DNA of 64,000 nucleotides from Tethya wilhelma. Its lineage: Eukaryota; Porifera; Demospongiae; Tethyida; Tethyidae. The notes under the pieces were generated by a model. The model searched no databases, had not been told where the DNA came from, and saw only the letters and a list, made by a program, of their open reading frames with translations. Of this stretch, positions 1 through 11,811 are shown piece after piece. The number at the start of each line of letters is the position of its first letter. The stretch's first letter is position 1. Where the stretch lies: positions 23,303,532-23,367,531 of the forward strand of contig CAXIPT010000001.1 of the NCBI GenBank assembly GCA_964030475.1, in the 5' to 3' direction. A program made the position numbers and the translations under genes.

Positions 1-415
1 GATTCTGCACACACTCAAACAGCCATTCCATCTTGTTTGCTTTCTTTTTGACGATTTGGCCATTCCTATGTCTCATTACATTTCTAATGTTTTTTTCACT
101 TGTTAGCTATAATATCCATGCTGATAGTGTACAAGTAACTACCACACACACAAAAACTCAAATGTGATTCATAGAATTATGAAAAAATGAGAACAAACAA
201 GTAAAAAAAAACTTTGGAAATGTAATAAGACATAGGAATGGCCAAATCGTAAAAAGAAGGCAAACAAGATGGAATGGCTGGCAGAGTGTGTAAAGAATTA
301 TTCCTATGGGCAACATGAGGGACTCAACATGGAAAGAGAGTACTACATGCAGCCCACACAGGAAGAATTTGTATTCATACAGAGCCAGACTAGAAGCATA
401 CACTGCAAGACATTG
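1..415. repeat. Inverted fragment of the dispersed 1.1-kb repeat family
   Basis: Bases 1-110 carry the segment with CCATTCCATCTTGTTTGC and a CATTCCTATGTCTCATTAC motif. The same segment returns inverted at about 183-300. The same blocks occur at 2640-2940, 7490-7770 and 10620-10740. It looks like a non-coding foldback element cut by the window edge. Reading frames over it are chance. The superfamily is not recognised. Confidence 0.6.
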
Positions 416-1311
416 CATTTTTATTCATTCTGATAGCAAGAGTAGGAGCGCTATATAGACACAAACGCTTAACTTACTAGCGGTGGGCCAATAAGGCAAG
501 AATAAATAACTGCATGCAGAATGTATTCAGACTGAGTCTGCATGACTCTTAATTTCCACTTTTTTTTTGGCAGAGAGTCTGGCTAGTGAGACTACCACTA
601 AGTAACCATACCCAGTACATACACCACTGAAATTGTATACGTATAGGCCTCTTAGTTATCATGCAAAGTATAATTCATGACAAAAGATATACACTTGGCC
701 TCCCGCCTATTCAGTATATTAAACTGGTTTTTGCTCAAACTCATGCATGCTGCATGAGCCATAGATAAAATTATTATGATGCCATTAACATGTACTTCTT
801 AGAACATACACAAAAATTACACTATATGACTTACTGAGAACGATAGGTTCAGTTAGCTACTCTCAGATAAACCATTACTGAGAACGATAGGTTCAGTTAG
901 CTACAACCATAGATAATAATATACTCCGGCTACGGAGTATAATCTATGTACTAACCAACTTGCATACGAGTATACTGACTCTGGATGACGTAACAGGCAA
1001 GTAGAAATCCCGATCCTTACCAATATTGTGCATGCAATATCTTAGTTAACTTGACGATACCTTGTGCAATATATGGGTGAAGAGTCTGGTTTAAGATTCA
1101 ATATAAAGAAAAAATTAGAACACAAACACATGCATGCAGCTAGGGGTAGTCACCTGCTTGTATATAAATAAAAAAAGATGAAGAAAATTTAAATGATGTG
1201 CGCACTGTTGTATTTTACCACATGAGACATTTGTCAGTTGGGTTCATACGTGTCTCTTTTTCACATTTGAAGGCTTCAGCAAACTCAGGACTATTCACTA
1301 GAGCACCAATC

Positions 1312-1381
<70 letters not shown>

Positions 1382-2639
1382 ATATTATGACCTTGATATA
1401 TCACACCAGTTGTAGCCATATATATTTATGTAGAACAAATACGTACATGCATGTCAACGTACCCTGGAATGACATTTCCGACCACGCTCTCCCCTTCCTT
1501 TCCGTTAATGAATGGTCAAGATAAATGAGGCTACAGCATATGCAACACTAGAAGCAACAGAGTTAAATGAAACAAAACTGATGAACCTGAACAATGAACA
1601 ATGAACCTGACAAGCTGAACTTGAACTTACTTCAAAATGTGTCTTGATTCAGTAGCACTAGCAGATTGTGATGAATGTACATGTGATCTTGCCACTGATC
1701 AGTAGACATTTGATAGATAGGCATTGGCCCTTACAGCTGGCAAAACATGGGTCGGCCTTTCCCAGCGCATCTTGGTGCCCAAAAGTCAGGGTACTGATCC
1801 ACGCATGAGTTATAGGGCAAGTAGAAAGCATCTGAAAACAGGTTAAAACGATCTGGCATCTATATTGAATCACTTTAAGCACTTTCACTTCCAATTTGCA
1901 GCTATCCACGCGTTCAGTTCTCTTCTTGCTGTCTTGTGTCCAGTCTACAGGACGACCTACAATTTTCAGTCACACCCGGAAATGAAAAATGCACCCGGAA
2001 GTGGCACTTTAGATAGGGAAATTTGTATGGGGAAATTTTAAGATGGCCGCCTGAAAAGCATCTGAAACAAGTCGACATCACAAACTATTGAGGGGACTAC
2101 AGCGACATTTAACTAGCTTTCAAGGTAAAGCAACTTATTTTTACGGTGATCACTCTCATGAATTAGTAGGATAAGTAAGCTTGATTTGTACATGTACTAA
2201 TGGCAGATTTTTGGGTTTTAGCCATTTTCACTAAAATAGTGCACTCGGTTCCCGCTATTTATACATCTTCAGACTCTGTCTATAAGGTGTTTAAAGTCTC
2301 TTTTGCATGAATTTTACCATAAGATATTCAACAATACCTTTCTTTAGCTGTAGGGGCCACACAAAATTAGTTAATTTTACCATTTTTAAAGCTTTCAATA
2401 TCACACCTCTTACTTTGCAGAGCGCTGTTTCAAACTATTTTTGCAAAAGGTTAGTTGTGCCTCTTACTAATGATTGTCACTATCTCTAATTTCTTGTTTT
2501 GTTCATACCACAGCAGGAACTGTCTCCCCATGTTTTGATGATTATTGAGCTGTGTCGTTTTCAGAACAAAAGTGCACTGGGAAAGAAAATATCCAGCCCA
2601 ACAAGTTATCAATGATAGATAGAATACATTGTGAACTTT
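416..2639. other. Intergenic, no gene recognised
   Basis: No convincing coding exon or transposase is visible. The stretch holds a direct repeat of about 28 bp (near 833-861 and 877-904, core GAACGATAGGTTCAGTTAGC) and a (GT)n microsatellite at about 1315-1378. The remainder is AT-rich unique sequence. Confidence 0.5.
1315..1378. repeat. (GT)n microsatellite
   Basis: About 30 uninterrupted GT dinucleotides. The open frame across it is only a run of Cys-Val and is not a gene. Confidence 0.95.
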
Positions 2640-3708
2640 TACATATTAAACAAGTAAAAAAAACATTGGAAATGTAATGAGACATAGGAATGGCCAAATC
2701 GTAAAAAGAAGGCAAACAAGATGGAATGGCTGTCTGAGTGTGTGCCGAATTCTTCCTGTGTGGGCTACATGTAGTACTCTCTTTCCATGTTGAGTCCCTC
2801 GTGTTGCCCATAGGAATAATTCTTTACACACTCTGCCAGCCATTCCATCTTGTTTGCCTTCTTTTTACGATTTGGCCATTCCTATGTCTCATTACATTTC
2901 CAATGTTTTTTTTACTTGTTTGTTCTCATTTTTTCATAATTCTACAAATCACATTCAAGTTTGTGTGTATATGGTAGTTACTTGTACACTAATGATCAGC
3001 ATGGAGCTCAGGCTGATTAGTACTGAAGTAATCTCAGGAGGCTGAGCTGTATTTAATTGCTTTGTTCATCTTATAATGAATACTACATAACACATTAGTC
3101 TATTCACCTCCTAAATATTGAAGACTGAAAGGTTACAGAGAGTCCAGCACAACCAGAAATCTTCAGGTAAAGCAAGCAGGCAGTGAATATTTGGATTCCG
3201 AATAACGCACACTTATCTACCTGGAAAAGGGTCGTCAATTTGACTTTTCAAGTAGCTAATGAATTTATGCATGATGTAGAAATGAATGGCTGCCATACGG
3301 AGAAGCGCTTTTTCGCCTTGTATCTAGCCATACAACGGGAGACTCGAGCACACGATACCAAAAGCACGTGAAGACAATGGTACCAAGTTTGTTCGTTCAA
3401 GAATCAGCTTCTGAAAGTGAACAGTCTTCGAGATACGCTGAAATAACATAGAAGAAGAAGAAGAAGAAGAAGAAGAAGAAGAAGAAGGAGAAAATTGGAG
3501 GTTTGGCATATTTTAGTTTGGTACCTTAGCGATGGTTTTAGGCCATGTTTTTAGGCTTGTTAGAAAGAGAATGAGCTAAATAGTAGCTTAATAAGGCTTT
3601 TAGTGCCAAGCGCTCAGTTTTTGCAGAGTTATTCGCGTGAATATTTGTATTACGCTAATGGGCCATCCGTGCCATTCCTATGTACCCAGTACTACCGTAC
3701 TGGGAATA
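2640..3708. repeat. Dispersed repeat, copy 1 (foldback head, hairpin end)
   Basis: The 5' part (about 2648-2935) is an inverted repeat of about 100-bp arms around a spacer. The body shares long blocks with 7490-8557 and 10590-11340, such as GGAGGTTTGGCATA followed by TTTTAGGC motifs. All three copies end with the same tail, GTGCCATTCCTATGTACC then a short hairpin AGTACTACCGTACTGGGAAT. A (GAA)n tract lies at about 3450-3486. Non-coding mobile element of unassigned class. Confidence 0.75.
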
Positions 3709-4311
3709 GTGCAATTGATTATCTTTGAATAACCAAAGATATTGACAGTGAAAGATTCAATTTTGTCCTTTTCATCTTCTTTGCTCACGTGCTAACTTGG
3801 TGTGACGTAAAACGTGAATAATAAAATTTATGCGCAGTTGCCAAAAAACCAGTACTTGTTACTCTTAGTAGTCGCAATCTTATGGATTGAAATTATGCGA
3901 GGGAGCACTGCGCTTACGTCATGAAACATGAACTACGCATTGATTGGCATGGAAACCAGAATGCACGTGTTTCCCGGCTGTGACTGAAAATGTATGGGAA
4001 ATTGTAGGTCGTCGTGCAGACTGGTCTGTGAACTGTCTGTGAACAAGTTTTTGAATTTTTCAAGTCACGTGATCATCATGAGTTCAAGTGCCATACCCAC
4101 TGTTTTTCAGATGTTGCGACCTCATACCAATTTCAGACAATTCAGAATTCTTAAAAATTATTCAGATAATTTCCAACAAAAGCTCTGTTTTCCAATATTT
4201 TTCAGATAAATAGTCATTTAAACAAGGCAACAAATTCAAATCATTTTCATGTTAATTTCAGACATACTAAATAAGTGGATGCATTCTCAGATACTTTTCA
4301 GTTGAAATTCA
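3709..4311. other. Intergenic, nothing recognised
   Basis: AT-rich unique sequence between two mobile elements. The open frames are short, lack splice context and show no domain signature. Confidence 0.4.
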
Positions 4312-4869
4312 GTAGACCTTTTCCACGCGCACGGGAAAGTAGCACGAAACAAGTGGAAGTGACGTTTTTTGACACTTTATGACACGTTATGACACAGGCC
4401 ACGCCCATTGGTGGGCAAGCGAATGGAATTTTGTACTAGCTGACACTGGAGGCTAAGTTTAGTGCAAGCTCAAGAGCCTTCTATTGGAAATAGAAGCAGC
4501 AAGCCAGATAAAACATGGAGAAGGGTCCATACAAACTTCAAATAACAATAAATCCGAGAAAATAGCACCACATTTACGTAAGAAATAGCGTGCAAAAGCC
4601 ACCATGAACTGGACTTACTGGTGTTTCAGATCTATACAAACATTTTGAGTGAGCCAACGAGAGTTCTAGTGAAGTATGAGTTAGTCTACAATTACCTGAG
4701 AAGTTGGCTGAAGCATCCTTCCTCACTGAAGTGCTCTTTTCAAGCTTGGCAGTATCACTACTGTACAAATTTGCCCACCAAGGGGCGTGTCCACCGTCAC
4801 AATTTGTAATAACACGTCATGCTTCTCATTAAAAAATCGCTACTGTTCCCGCGTGGAAAAGGTCTGTAG
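4312..4869. mobile_element. MITE with inverted ends ACCTTTTCCACGCG
   Basis: The left end (about 4312-4340) contains AGACCTTTTCCACGCG. The right end (about 4845-4869) is its reverse complement, CGCGTGGAAAAGGTCT. The interior of about 510 bp has no transposase, so this is a non-autonomous DNA element. No clean target duplication was identified. Confidence 0.65.
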
Positions 4870-6136
4870 AAAATCAGACATTTCTCTGCAGTAGTGACTA
4901 TCATGTCTTAGAATCTAAGATCAGTGTGCAAGACTATATCAAGTTTAACAAGTGCATCATAATATTTATTTGATCATCATTATGGTTCACAATTCTACCA
5001 CTCCCTCCATGGCCTCACTACCCGCAGATTGTTCTACTCTCATACACTGGATTACTCAGTGAGAAGAAAAGAGCCTCTGACAATCACTGAATAGTTGGGT
5101 GTATATCATTAGATTTTAAATAGTTGACTTATTAATAATATTGTGTAGTCATTTTCAGTAGCTAGCTGTGAAGGATTGTATGGTAGGATTTAAATTTTAT
5201 TTATTTCCCTTTATTAACTGAATATCTGTCGGCAATATCAACTCATGAGAAGAAAGCCGCATAATATTATGCTAAGTAACACTGCTCACTACTATTATGG
5301 TCCACCACTTCTGAGTTGACTCTGCATACAAGGTTTGAAGGGGGGTCCAAACACTGCAACTAGGAACAAATACTTCAAGCACTTGCTGAAGTATTTGGAC
5401 CGGGGGGTCCATATGCTATAAAGATTTTGGACCGGGGGTCCAACCACATCGAAGTATTTGGACCTGGGGGGACCAAAATAGGGGGGTCCAAATTCTCCGT
5501 GACAGGTCTCACTCTCAGTTTATAAAGTTGCATTGAAGTTTTCCAAGTCGTCTTTAAAGTCATACTGAGTTTTATAAAGTCGCATTGAAGTTTTTCAAGT
5601 TGTCATTTAGTTTGTATGAAAGTTTTCCAAGTCGTCTTTTGAAGTCGTATTGAAGTTTTGAAGTCGTATTATATTCAAGCTAAGTCATTTTTTAATTATG
5701 ATTGATAAGGACCTCATTGTCAGGTAGAGTGTGTGACTGGTATAAACATCCTGGCATATAATAATACTTAAGGTGGCCGTGCCGGATCCAGGCGGGGGGT
5801 ACCTTTTTTTGACATGAATGGGTAGGCCTGATTCTCTGTCTGGCTTGTCAGGGCCTGTAGGCCTTTCATCCAAGAGCTATTCACTTTGGTGTTCTAACTC
5901 GAAAAGCATCACGTGACAGCAGTACCTGCAGCTAGTGTATGGTATATGGTCGTCAGACTTAGATGCCACTATTCTAATTTGAATGATGTAATGCTATCCA
6001 GCTGGCCGTCTTGCACACGCCGTTGTTGCACTTGCACTGTGCACGTGCTGCTTGTGACGCATTTTGAGATCAGTACCTAAACACGTGCCCACTCTAAAAC
6101 TGATGATGTAATACCCCGTGCAAAGATGTAGTCGAC
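4870..6136. other. Intergenic with G-rich and minisatellite-like segments
   Basis: At about 5340-5495 the motif GGACCGGGGGGTCC and variants recur several times, often next to GAAGTATTTGGACC. At about 5500-5680 an imperfect minisatellite repeats units with TTGAAGTTTTCCAAGTCGTC. No gene is recognised. Confidence 0.55.
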
Positions 6137-7180
6137 CGCGCCCGGGCGCTAATTTTTATCTGACGCACCCTTTTGGGACTTAAATTTTTTTTGCACGGTA
6201 ATTCCTAGGAAAAGGTTGTCACAATAAAATAGGTTTTAGAGCTTGAAATTAAATTCAGTTGACTGTTCCAGTGTTTGCAGTGTAGTGTCCATCTGTAGAT
6301 ATAAATCATAAAGAAATAGACAGCTACAGATCCAGGATGCTCAACTCATGCAGTGCATCCTAGCTAGACAAGCGCAGTTTAACAGAGTGAGTAGCTAGTA
6401 TAGCTTGCATGCAAGCTTGACTATCACTGCTATAATAAATTATTTGCTATATTAGCCAACTGTAGTAACAGTCTGCCAGAGACTGCCTTTGAAAGCAAAT
6501 GCAATAAACTCTGTCATAAAGTATTGCTACAGTCAGAACTTGATCGATCATGGGCCTCTCAGTGCAGAAGTTCAATCTCCACAGACACTGTCATCTCTTT
6601 TGAGCGACTATCTTGGTGTAACAAGTTTTACTGAGCTGCATGCCTTATTCAGCCTACTAGGATACTGATCAATGTAAACTTTTGAACTAGAATCACCGAA
6701 AAGTTTAATATTTCAGGCTCATCGTCTGCCGACTCTTTATGCGGTTCAAGCGAGCTGGCTTTGACTTAAACTTCACAACTTTGTAGTGCTGAGTCACTAG
6801 CCAGTATGCCGCATTCAAGCATTGGATCACTGTATTCAGCTAGTCATTATATAGCTGAGCAGGCACACACGAAACACAGTAAAGCAATGCTAATGGGCAA
6901 AGTGAACCGCTCAAAGTCACAGGCTTTCCATAGGCTGAGACTATATAGCTAGCTAGCTAGTCTGGCTAGGATGCACTGCATGAGTAGAGCAGGATCACCG
7001 GTCTCTCTTTATTTTTATATCAGCAGATGGACAGTACACTCACTGCAAACACTAGAACAGTCAAAGTTCAAGTCAGCTCTATTACCTATTTTATTGTGAC
7101 GACCTTTTCCTAAGAATTCTACCCAAAAATTTTTCTAAGTCCCAAAAGGGTGCGTCAGATAAAAATTAGCCGCCCGGGCG
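6137..7180. mobile_element. Foldback DNA element, copy 1
   Basis: The left end from 6148 reads GCTAATTTTTATCTGACGCA. The right end (to 7170) is its inverse, TGCGTCAGATAAAAATTAGC. The inverted homology runs inward through CACAATAAAATAGG and a second arm with CAGTGTTTGCAGTG, so each arm exceeds 100 bp. A near-identical copy lies at 33591-34655. No transposase is present. Confidence 0.85.
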
Positions 7181-7489
7181 CCCGGCATGATCGAGGGGTA
7201 GACTCACGGGTGTTTCATACCGTATGGTTCTTGTGCAACTTAGTTCCGTACGCGAAAAATTGAAATCCACGATGTTTACTTGTTTGTTCTTTTTTCATAA
7301 TTCTACAAATTACATTTGAGTTGGTGTGTGTAGCTAGCTACTGAGCTAGTAGTCTGGAATGCCAGACTACTGAGTGGCGGGCTGCTGATTAAGTTGTGTA
7401 GCCTGCTTGATACTGAAGTGAAACACACATCTCAGTCATTTGGAGGCAGGAGCTGTATCATAAGGTTTACTTGCCTTGTTATATGTTAT

Positions 7490-8557
7490 GACAAGTGAAA
7501 AAAACATTGGAAATGTAATGAGACATAGGAATGGCCAAATCATAAAAAAGAAAGCAAACAAGATGAAATGGCTGTTTGAGTGTGTGCCTGTGTGGGCTGC
7601 ATGTAGTACTCTCTTCCCATGTTGAGTCCCTCATGTTGCCCATAGGAATAATTCTTTACACACTCAAACAGCCATTCCGTCTTGTTTGCTTTCTTTTTTA
7701 TGATTTGGACATTCCTATGTCTAATGTCATTTCCAATGTTTTTTTTTGCTTGTTTGTTACAATTTTTTCATAATTCTACATCACAATTGAGTTTATACTT
7801 ATATGGTAGTTACTTGTACATTATCAGCATGTATATTATGTTATGATCTATGCTCTCAGTATAAAAGCAGTCAGGTGAAGCATCTCAGGACTGAGGAGGC
7901 TGGAGCTGTATCTTACAAAATTTACTTGCTTTGCTCATCTTCTTATAATGACAACTATGTAATAAAGTAGTCTATTCGTCTCCTAAATATTAAAGACTGA
8001 CCCTGGTTACAGAGACTTCAGCACAACCAGAAATCTTCTGGTAAAACCGGCAGAGGAGCGAATATTCCGATTCCAAATAACGCACACTTATCTAACTGGA
8101 AAAGGGTCCTCAAATTAATTTCCAAGGTAGCTAATGAATTATTAATGAGTATAGAAATGAATGGCTGCCATATGGAGAAGGCACTTTTCGTCTTGTATCT
8201 AGCGACTCAGCTAGAAAGACGAATAACCGATACAAAAAGCACGTGAAGACAAAGAAACCAAGTTTTTTCGTTCAAGAATTAGCTTCTGAAAGCGAGCGGT
8301 CTTTGAGAAAAGTCGTTTCAAGATAGAAGAAGAAGATGGATAAAATTGGAGGTTTGGCATACTTTAGTTTGTTACTTTAGCGATGGTTTTAGGCTATGTT
8401 TTTAGGCTCAATAGAAAGATAAATGGCTATATAGTAGCTTAAGAAGCCTTTTAGTGCCAAGCACTCAGTTTTTGCAGAGTTATTCGCGTGAATATTTGTA
8501 TTGCGCTAATGGGCCACCCGTGCCATTCCTATGTACCCAGTACTACCGTACTGGGAA
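7490..8557. repeat. Dispersed repeat, copy 2
   Basis: Same architecture as 2640-3708: a palindromic head (about 7495-7770), a body with shared blocks, and the conserved tail ending in the CAGTACTACCGTACTG hairpin near 8557. A truncated extra piece of the body follows at about 8620-8775. Confidence 0.75.
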
Positions 8558-8775
8558 TAATCAAAGTCCTGACTCATGAAGAGCAACTAGGTATCACAAA
8601 ATAGTTCCAGGCAACTTGCATTTTATTCCAAATAACGCACTCTTATGTGTGTAAAGGGTCGTCAATTCGAAATTTCTAGAAGCTAATGAATTGTACATGA
8701 GTATAGAAATCAATGGCGGCCATATGGAGGAGGCCTTGTATCTAGCTACTCCATGAGAGGCTCTAAAAACTAATG

Positions 8776-9366
8776 GCAAAAGGGTCATTCCATGTCAAAT
8801 CACCCAACAAAATCGACACCCCTTTCAGATTTTGCCGAAACTTGGTGTGCACATACCTTACCATAAGTGATTAACTCTGGTTAAATTTTATGCCCTGATT
8901 TTGTATGGTTTCAGGTTTAGAGGCATGCAAAAATGCAAAAAATTTTAGACATTTTACTTGACCTCACCATCTTTAAATGGTTATAACTTTTCTATACAAA
9001 CATTTAGGATAAAATTTTTCTGAAAGCAAGCTTTCCAGACATATGCTTAATTAATTTTGATTTTCTTAAATTTTACTGAGCAGATTACTTGGCTAGTTGG
9101 CTTTGTATCCCACGAGTTTTGTTCTGGGACGGCAATGGGATCAGCAGATATTAATATTTGTGCAGGTAGATACAAGGTAAATTTACTTCAATCAAATTCC
9201 AGTTATGGTTATTCTATTTTGAGAGTATTCTAACAGGCTCAAAATACCACCAGCAGCATGCATGTACTGCAACTTTTACCACAAAGCCATGTAAAATTAA
9301 TTATAATTATTTTTAAGAGAAGAATTATTATAGAACAATCAATTAAGGAGTTTAAAAATTAAGTAA
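8776..9366. other. Remnant with GGGTCATTCCATGT end, otherwise unrecognised
   Basis: Starting near 8780 the sequence GGGTCATTCCATGT and then TTGGTGTGCACATA matches the terminal region of the palindromic element at 22643-24012, but only one end is visible here. The rest is AT-rich and carries no gene signature. Confidence 0.45.
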
Positions 9367-9684
9367 CTGTAGCAGTTATAATTATCATTGATGTTTTGCT
9401 AAAAATGCTGTAGCTTGGCAGTTGCATCTCTACTGTCTTACTGTGTTATTGAGAAAGTCCTTCCTGTAGTGGTACGAGCTTGGACTTTAGTTAAAATGTC
9501 TACTAATGGTAGTGATAAAACATTCAATCTTGGAGGATATCTGAATGATTGAAATGGGCCATTTGGATGCAAGAAATTGACTTTAACTTCTGCGTTATCT
9601 CCGTCCACCTCAAAAATACTTCCTAGCTACAGCAAGCTACAGCATTTTTTAGCAAAACATCAATGATAATTATAAATGCTACAG
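9367..9684. mobile_element. Hairpin MITE, about 318 bp
   Basis: The two ends form a nearly perfect inverted repeat of about 50 bp: CTGTAGC...ATCATTGATGTTTTGC at the left, and GCAAAACATCAATGAT...GCTACAG at the right. There is no coding capacity. It lies just upstream of the transposase remnant and may have inserted into that older element. Confidence 0.75.
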
Positions 9685-9702
9685 TTTTTTTACAGTTTAT
9701 AA

Positions 9703-10306
9703 ATGCTTAAGAATTTTAAGACCTATTATCGAAAGCTATTCATAAGGTATGTTTTTACAAAAATTGACACATGTTCTACTGCTACTGAAGTTGTTAAGTC
9801 AGTTACAATACTCCAAGCAATCCGATGGGTGGCAGAGGCTTGGAAGTCTGTTGATGCTAGAAATGTTTTAGAAAGGCTGGCATTCTGGGAAAGGTTTCCA
9901 CGTTGTTCAACAAAGAGTCCTTGAAGAAGACCCTTTTCGAGATCTCGATCCTCAGTTACAAGATGAAGAGGTGAATAGTGATCTACTAGATCTAATGGCA
10001 CCTATTCAAGATGATCACTGCTCATTGGACACTTACCTGTGTGAAGACAATCTGCCTACCTGTTTTGATATGGACAACCCATATTTGGAAGATGATTTTT
10101 TTGCTGACCTGGAGGAAACTCCAGAGCAGGGTACTAATGATGACAGTGATGTTGAGGATGGTGATATTGATGAGTTGTCTCCACTGCCTTTGAAGATTAG
10201 AAGTTACAGAGAAGCATTCGGTGCTCTTGAAGATGTGCGTGCTTTTTTTGAGAGCAAGGGACATACTTCTCAGGCTACTCAAGTGATGGATGGCCTTTGC
10301 AGATAA
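9703..10306 (+). pseudogene. pogo/Tigger-type transposase remnant (C-terminal part)
   Basis: Two overlapping frames give consecutive parts of a Tigger/CENP-B-like DDE transposase C-terminus. First comes ITC-type helix sequence with VTILQAIRWVAEAWKSVDAR (about 9703-9880). After frameshifts it continues with KAGILGKVSTLF and then EEDPFRDLDPQLQDEE, followed by an acidic linker and SYREAFGALEDVRAFFES, with a stop at 10306. At least two frame changes (about 9880 and 9930) break it, and the N-terminal HTH and the catalytic core are absent. Family assignment rests on the typical LQAI..V..AW and ALEDVR.FF patterns. It is a dead relic. Confidence 0.75.
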
Positions 10307-10489
10307 TATCAGTTATCTAAGTTGTGAGTGCAGCTCACGTCAATTATTGTTGACTGAACGTTTTAATAATAAGTGATCAATATCATTTCTCATAGTTTAC
10401 ATTGGTATGTAACTCAGAACATTGCTTTTATCATGTGGAAACTGTATAATTGTGTATATTACATAATAGAAGTTAGCTGCAACCTTTTG

Positions 10490-10587
10490 TTGAGGTCAAA
10501 TTGCTTTACCCTGAAATGCAGCCACCTCACTATTTCAGCCACTTCACCTTGTCCCAAGGGTGACCGGAATAGTGGGAGTCCACTGTA
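10490..10587. mobile_element. Right terminal region of the Tigger-like element
   Basis: On the minus strand the segment reads TACAGTGGACTCCCACTATT followed by CCGGTCACCCTTGGG, which is the kind of end seen in pogo/Tigger elements with TA target sites. It lies about 200 bp after the transposase stop, as expected for the same element. The left end was not found. Confidence 0.6.
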
Positions 10588-10589
10588 CT

Positions 10590-11340
10590 CTCTTTCCATG
10601 TTTGAGTCCCTCATGTTGCCCATAGGAATAATTCTTTACTCACTCAAACAGCCATTATATCTTATTTGTGTTCTTTTTACGATTTGCCATTCCTATGTCT
10701 TAATACATTGTTTACTTGTTTTATTTTCATTTTTTCTTTATTGTATGAATCACATTTGAGTTTGTGTGGATATGTTAGTTACAAGTACACTATCAGCATG
10801 GATATTATAGCTTCTATGCTATCAGTGAAGCATCTCAGGAGTCTGAAGCTGTATCAAATAAAATTTACTTGTTTTGCTCATCTTCTTATAGTAACAACTA
10901 CATAACAAACCTGAAGTAGTCTATTCATCTCCTAAATACTGAAGACTGAAAGACTTCAGTACAACCAGAAATGTTCAGGTAAAGCAGGCAACCAACGTTT
11001 GGATTCCAAATCACGTAAAGACAAAGAAACCAACTAAATTTGTTCAAGAATCAGCTTCTGAAAGTGAGCAGTCTTAGAGAAAAGTCTTGCCAACATAGAA
11101 GAATAATAAGAAGAAGATGGAGAAAATTGGAGGTTTGGCATATTTTAGTTAAATACTTTAGCAATGGTTTTAGGCCATGTTTTTAGGCTCATTAGAAAGA
11201 GAATGAGCTAAAAAGTAGCTTTGGAAGCCTTATAGTGCCAAGCGCTCATTTTTTGCACAGTTATTAGTGTGAATATTGGTATTGCACTAATGGGCCATCT
11301 GTGCCATTCCTATGTACCTAGTACTACCGTACTGGGAATT
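10590..11340. repeat. Dispersed repeat, copy 3 (shorter)
   Basis: Shares the head block (10620-10740), the body block GGAGGTTTGGCATATTTTAG (about 11129) and the conserved tail with GTACTACCGTACTGGGAAT at 11340. The palindromic half of the head is missing, so this copy is truncated compared with those at 2640 and 7490. Confidence 0.7.
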
Positions 11341-11811
11341 CCTAAAGCGTGACTGACATACAACATGAAATGAGACCATTAGATCCCTCGCGCTAAGATG
11401 CTCGGCAATTATGGAAGCTCTTCATTTTATATGGTGAATTGCTCTATACCTCCTGTGCATGCATATTATATTTACAGATACAGATGGTTGATGTATTACA
11501 AGCAGTGGCGTGTCTAGGATATTAGATAGGGAGGTGCTAACTAGTTCCGCGAGCGAAGCGAGCGGAAAAATTTTTGAAAGCCACGCCCACTTTTGGTCAC
11601 GTGATCGTAATTATTAGTAGTTATTAAGTTGATAGAATAGCAAACACGAAAGGTCANTGCACTGTGCATTATAAATCTTACCTAATACACAGGACAAAAT
11701 TATCAATGTGGTACGATACAATAATTGATGAAAATAAAAGGGAAACAGATCCACGTAATGTAACTAGTGCACAGTACGTACAGTTCACTTCATCTTGTAC
11801 ACACAATAACA
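11341..11811. other. Intergenic with a MITE end; 3' flank of the receptor gene
   Basis: Near 11503 the motif AGTGGCGTGTCTAGGATATT followed by GCGAGCGAAGCGAGCG resembles the end of the element at 37517-37882, but only one end is seen. A single N at 11657 marks an assembly joint. No canonical AATAAA for the minus-strand receptor was seen here. Confidence 0.45.

Noticed and set aside
158..418. Frame with hydrophobic stretch resembling a membrane protein (also at 2738, 7576, 10373)
   Set aside because: It is the translation of a dispersed foldback repeat, present in both orientations.
1198..1524. Plus-strand 108-residue frame
   Set aside because: Its centre is a (GT)n tract; there is no supporting signature.
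3994..4209. 71-residue plus-strand frame
   Set aside because: No homology signal, splice context or neighbouring exon; consistent with chance in AT-rich DNA.
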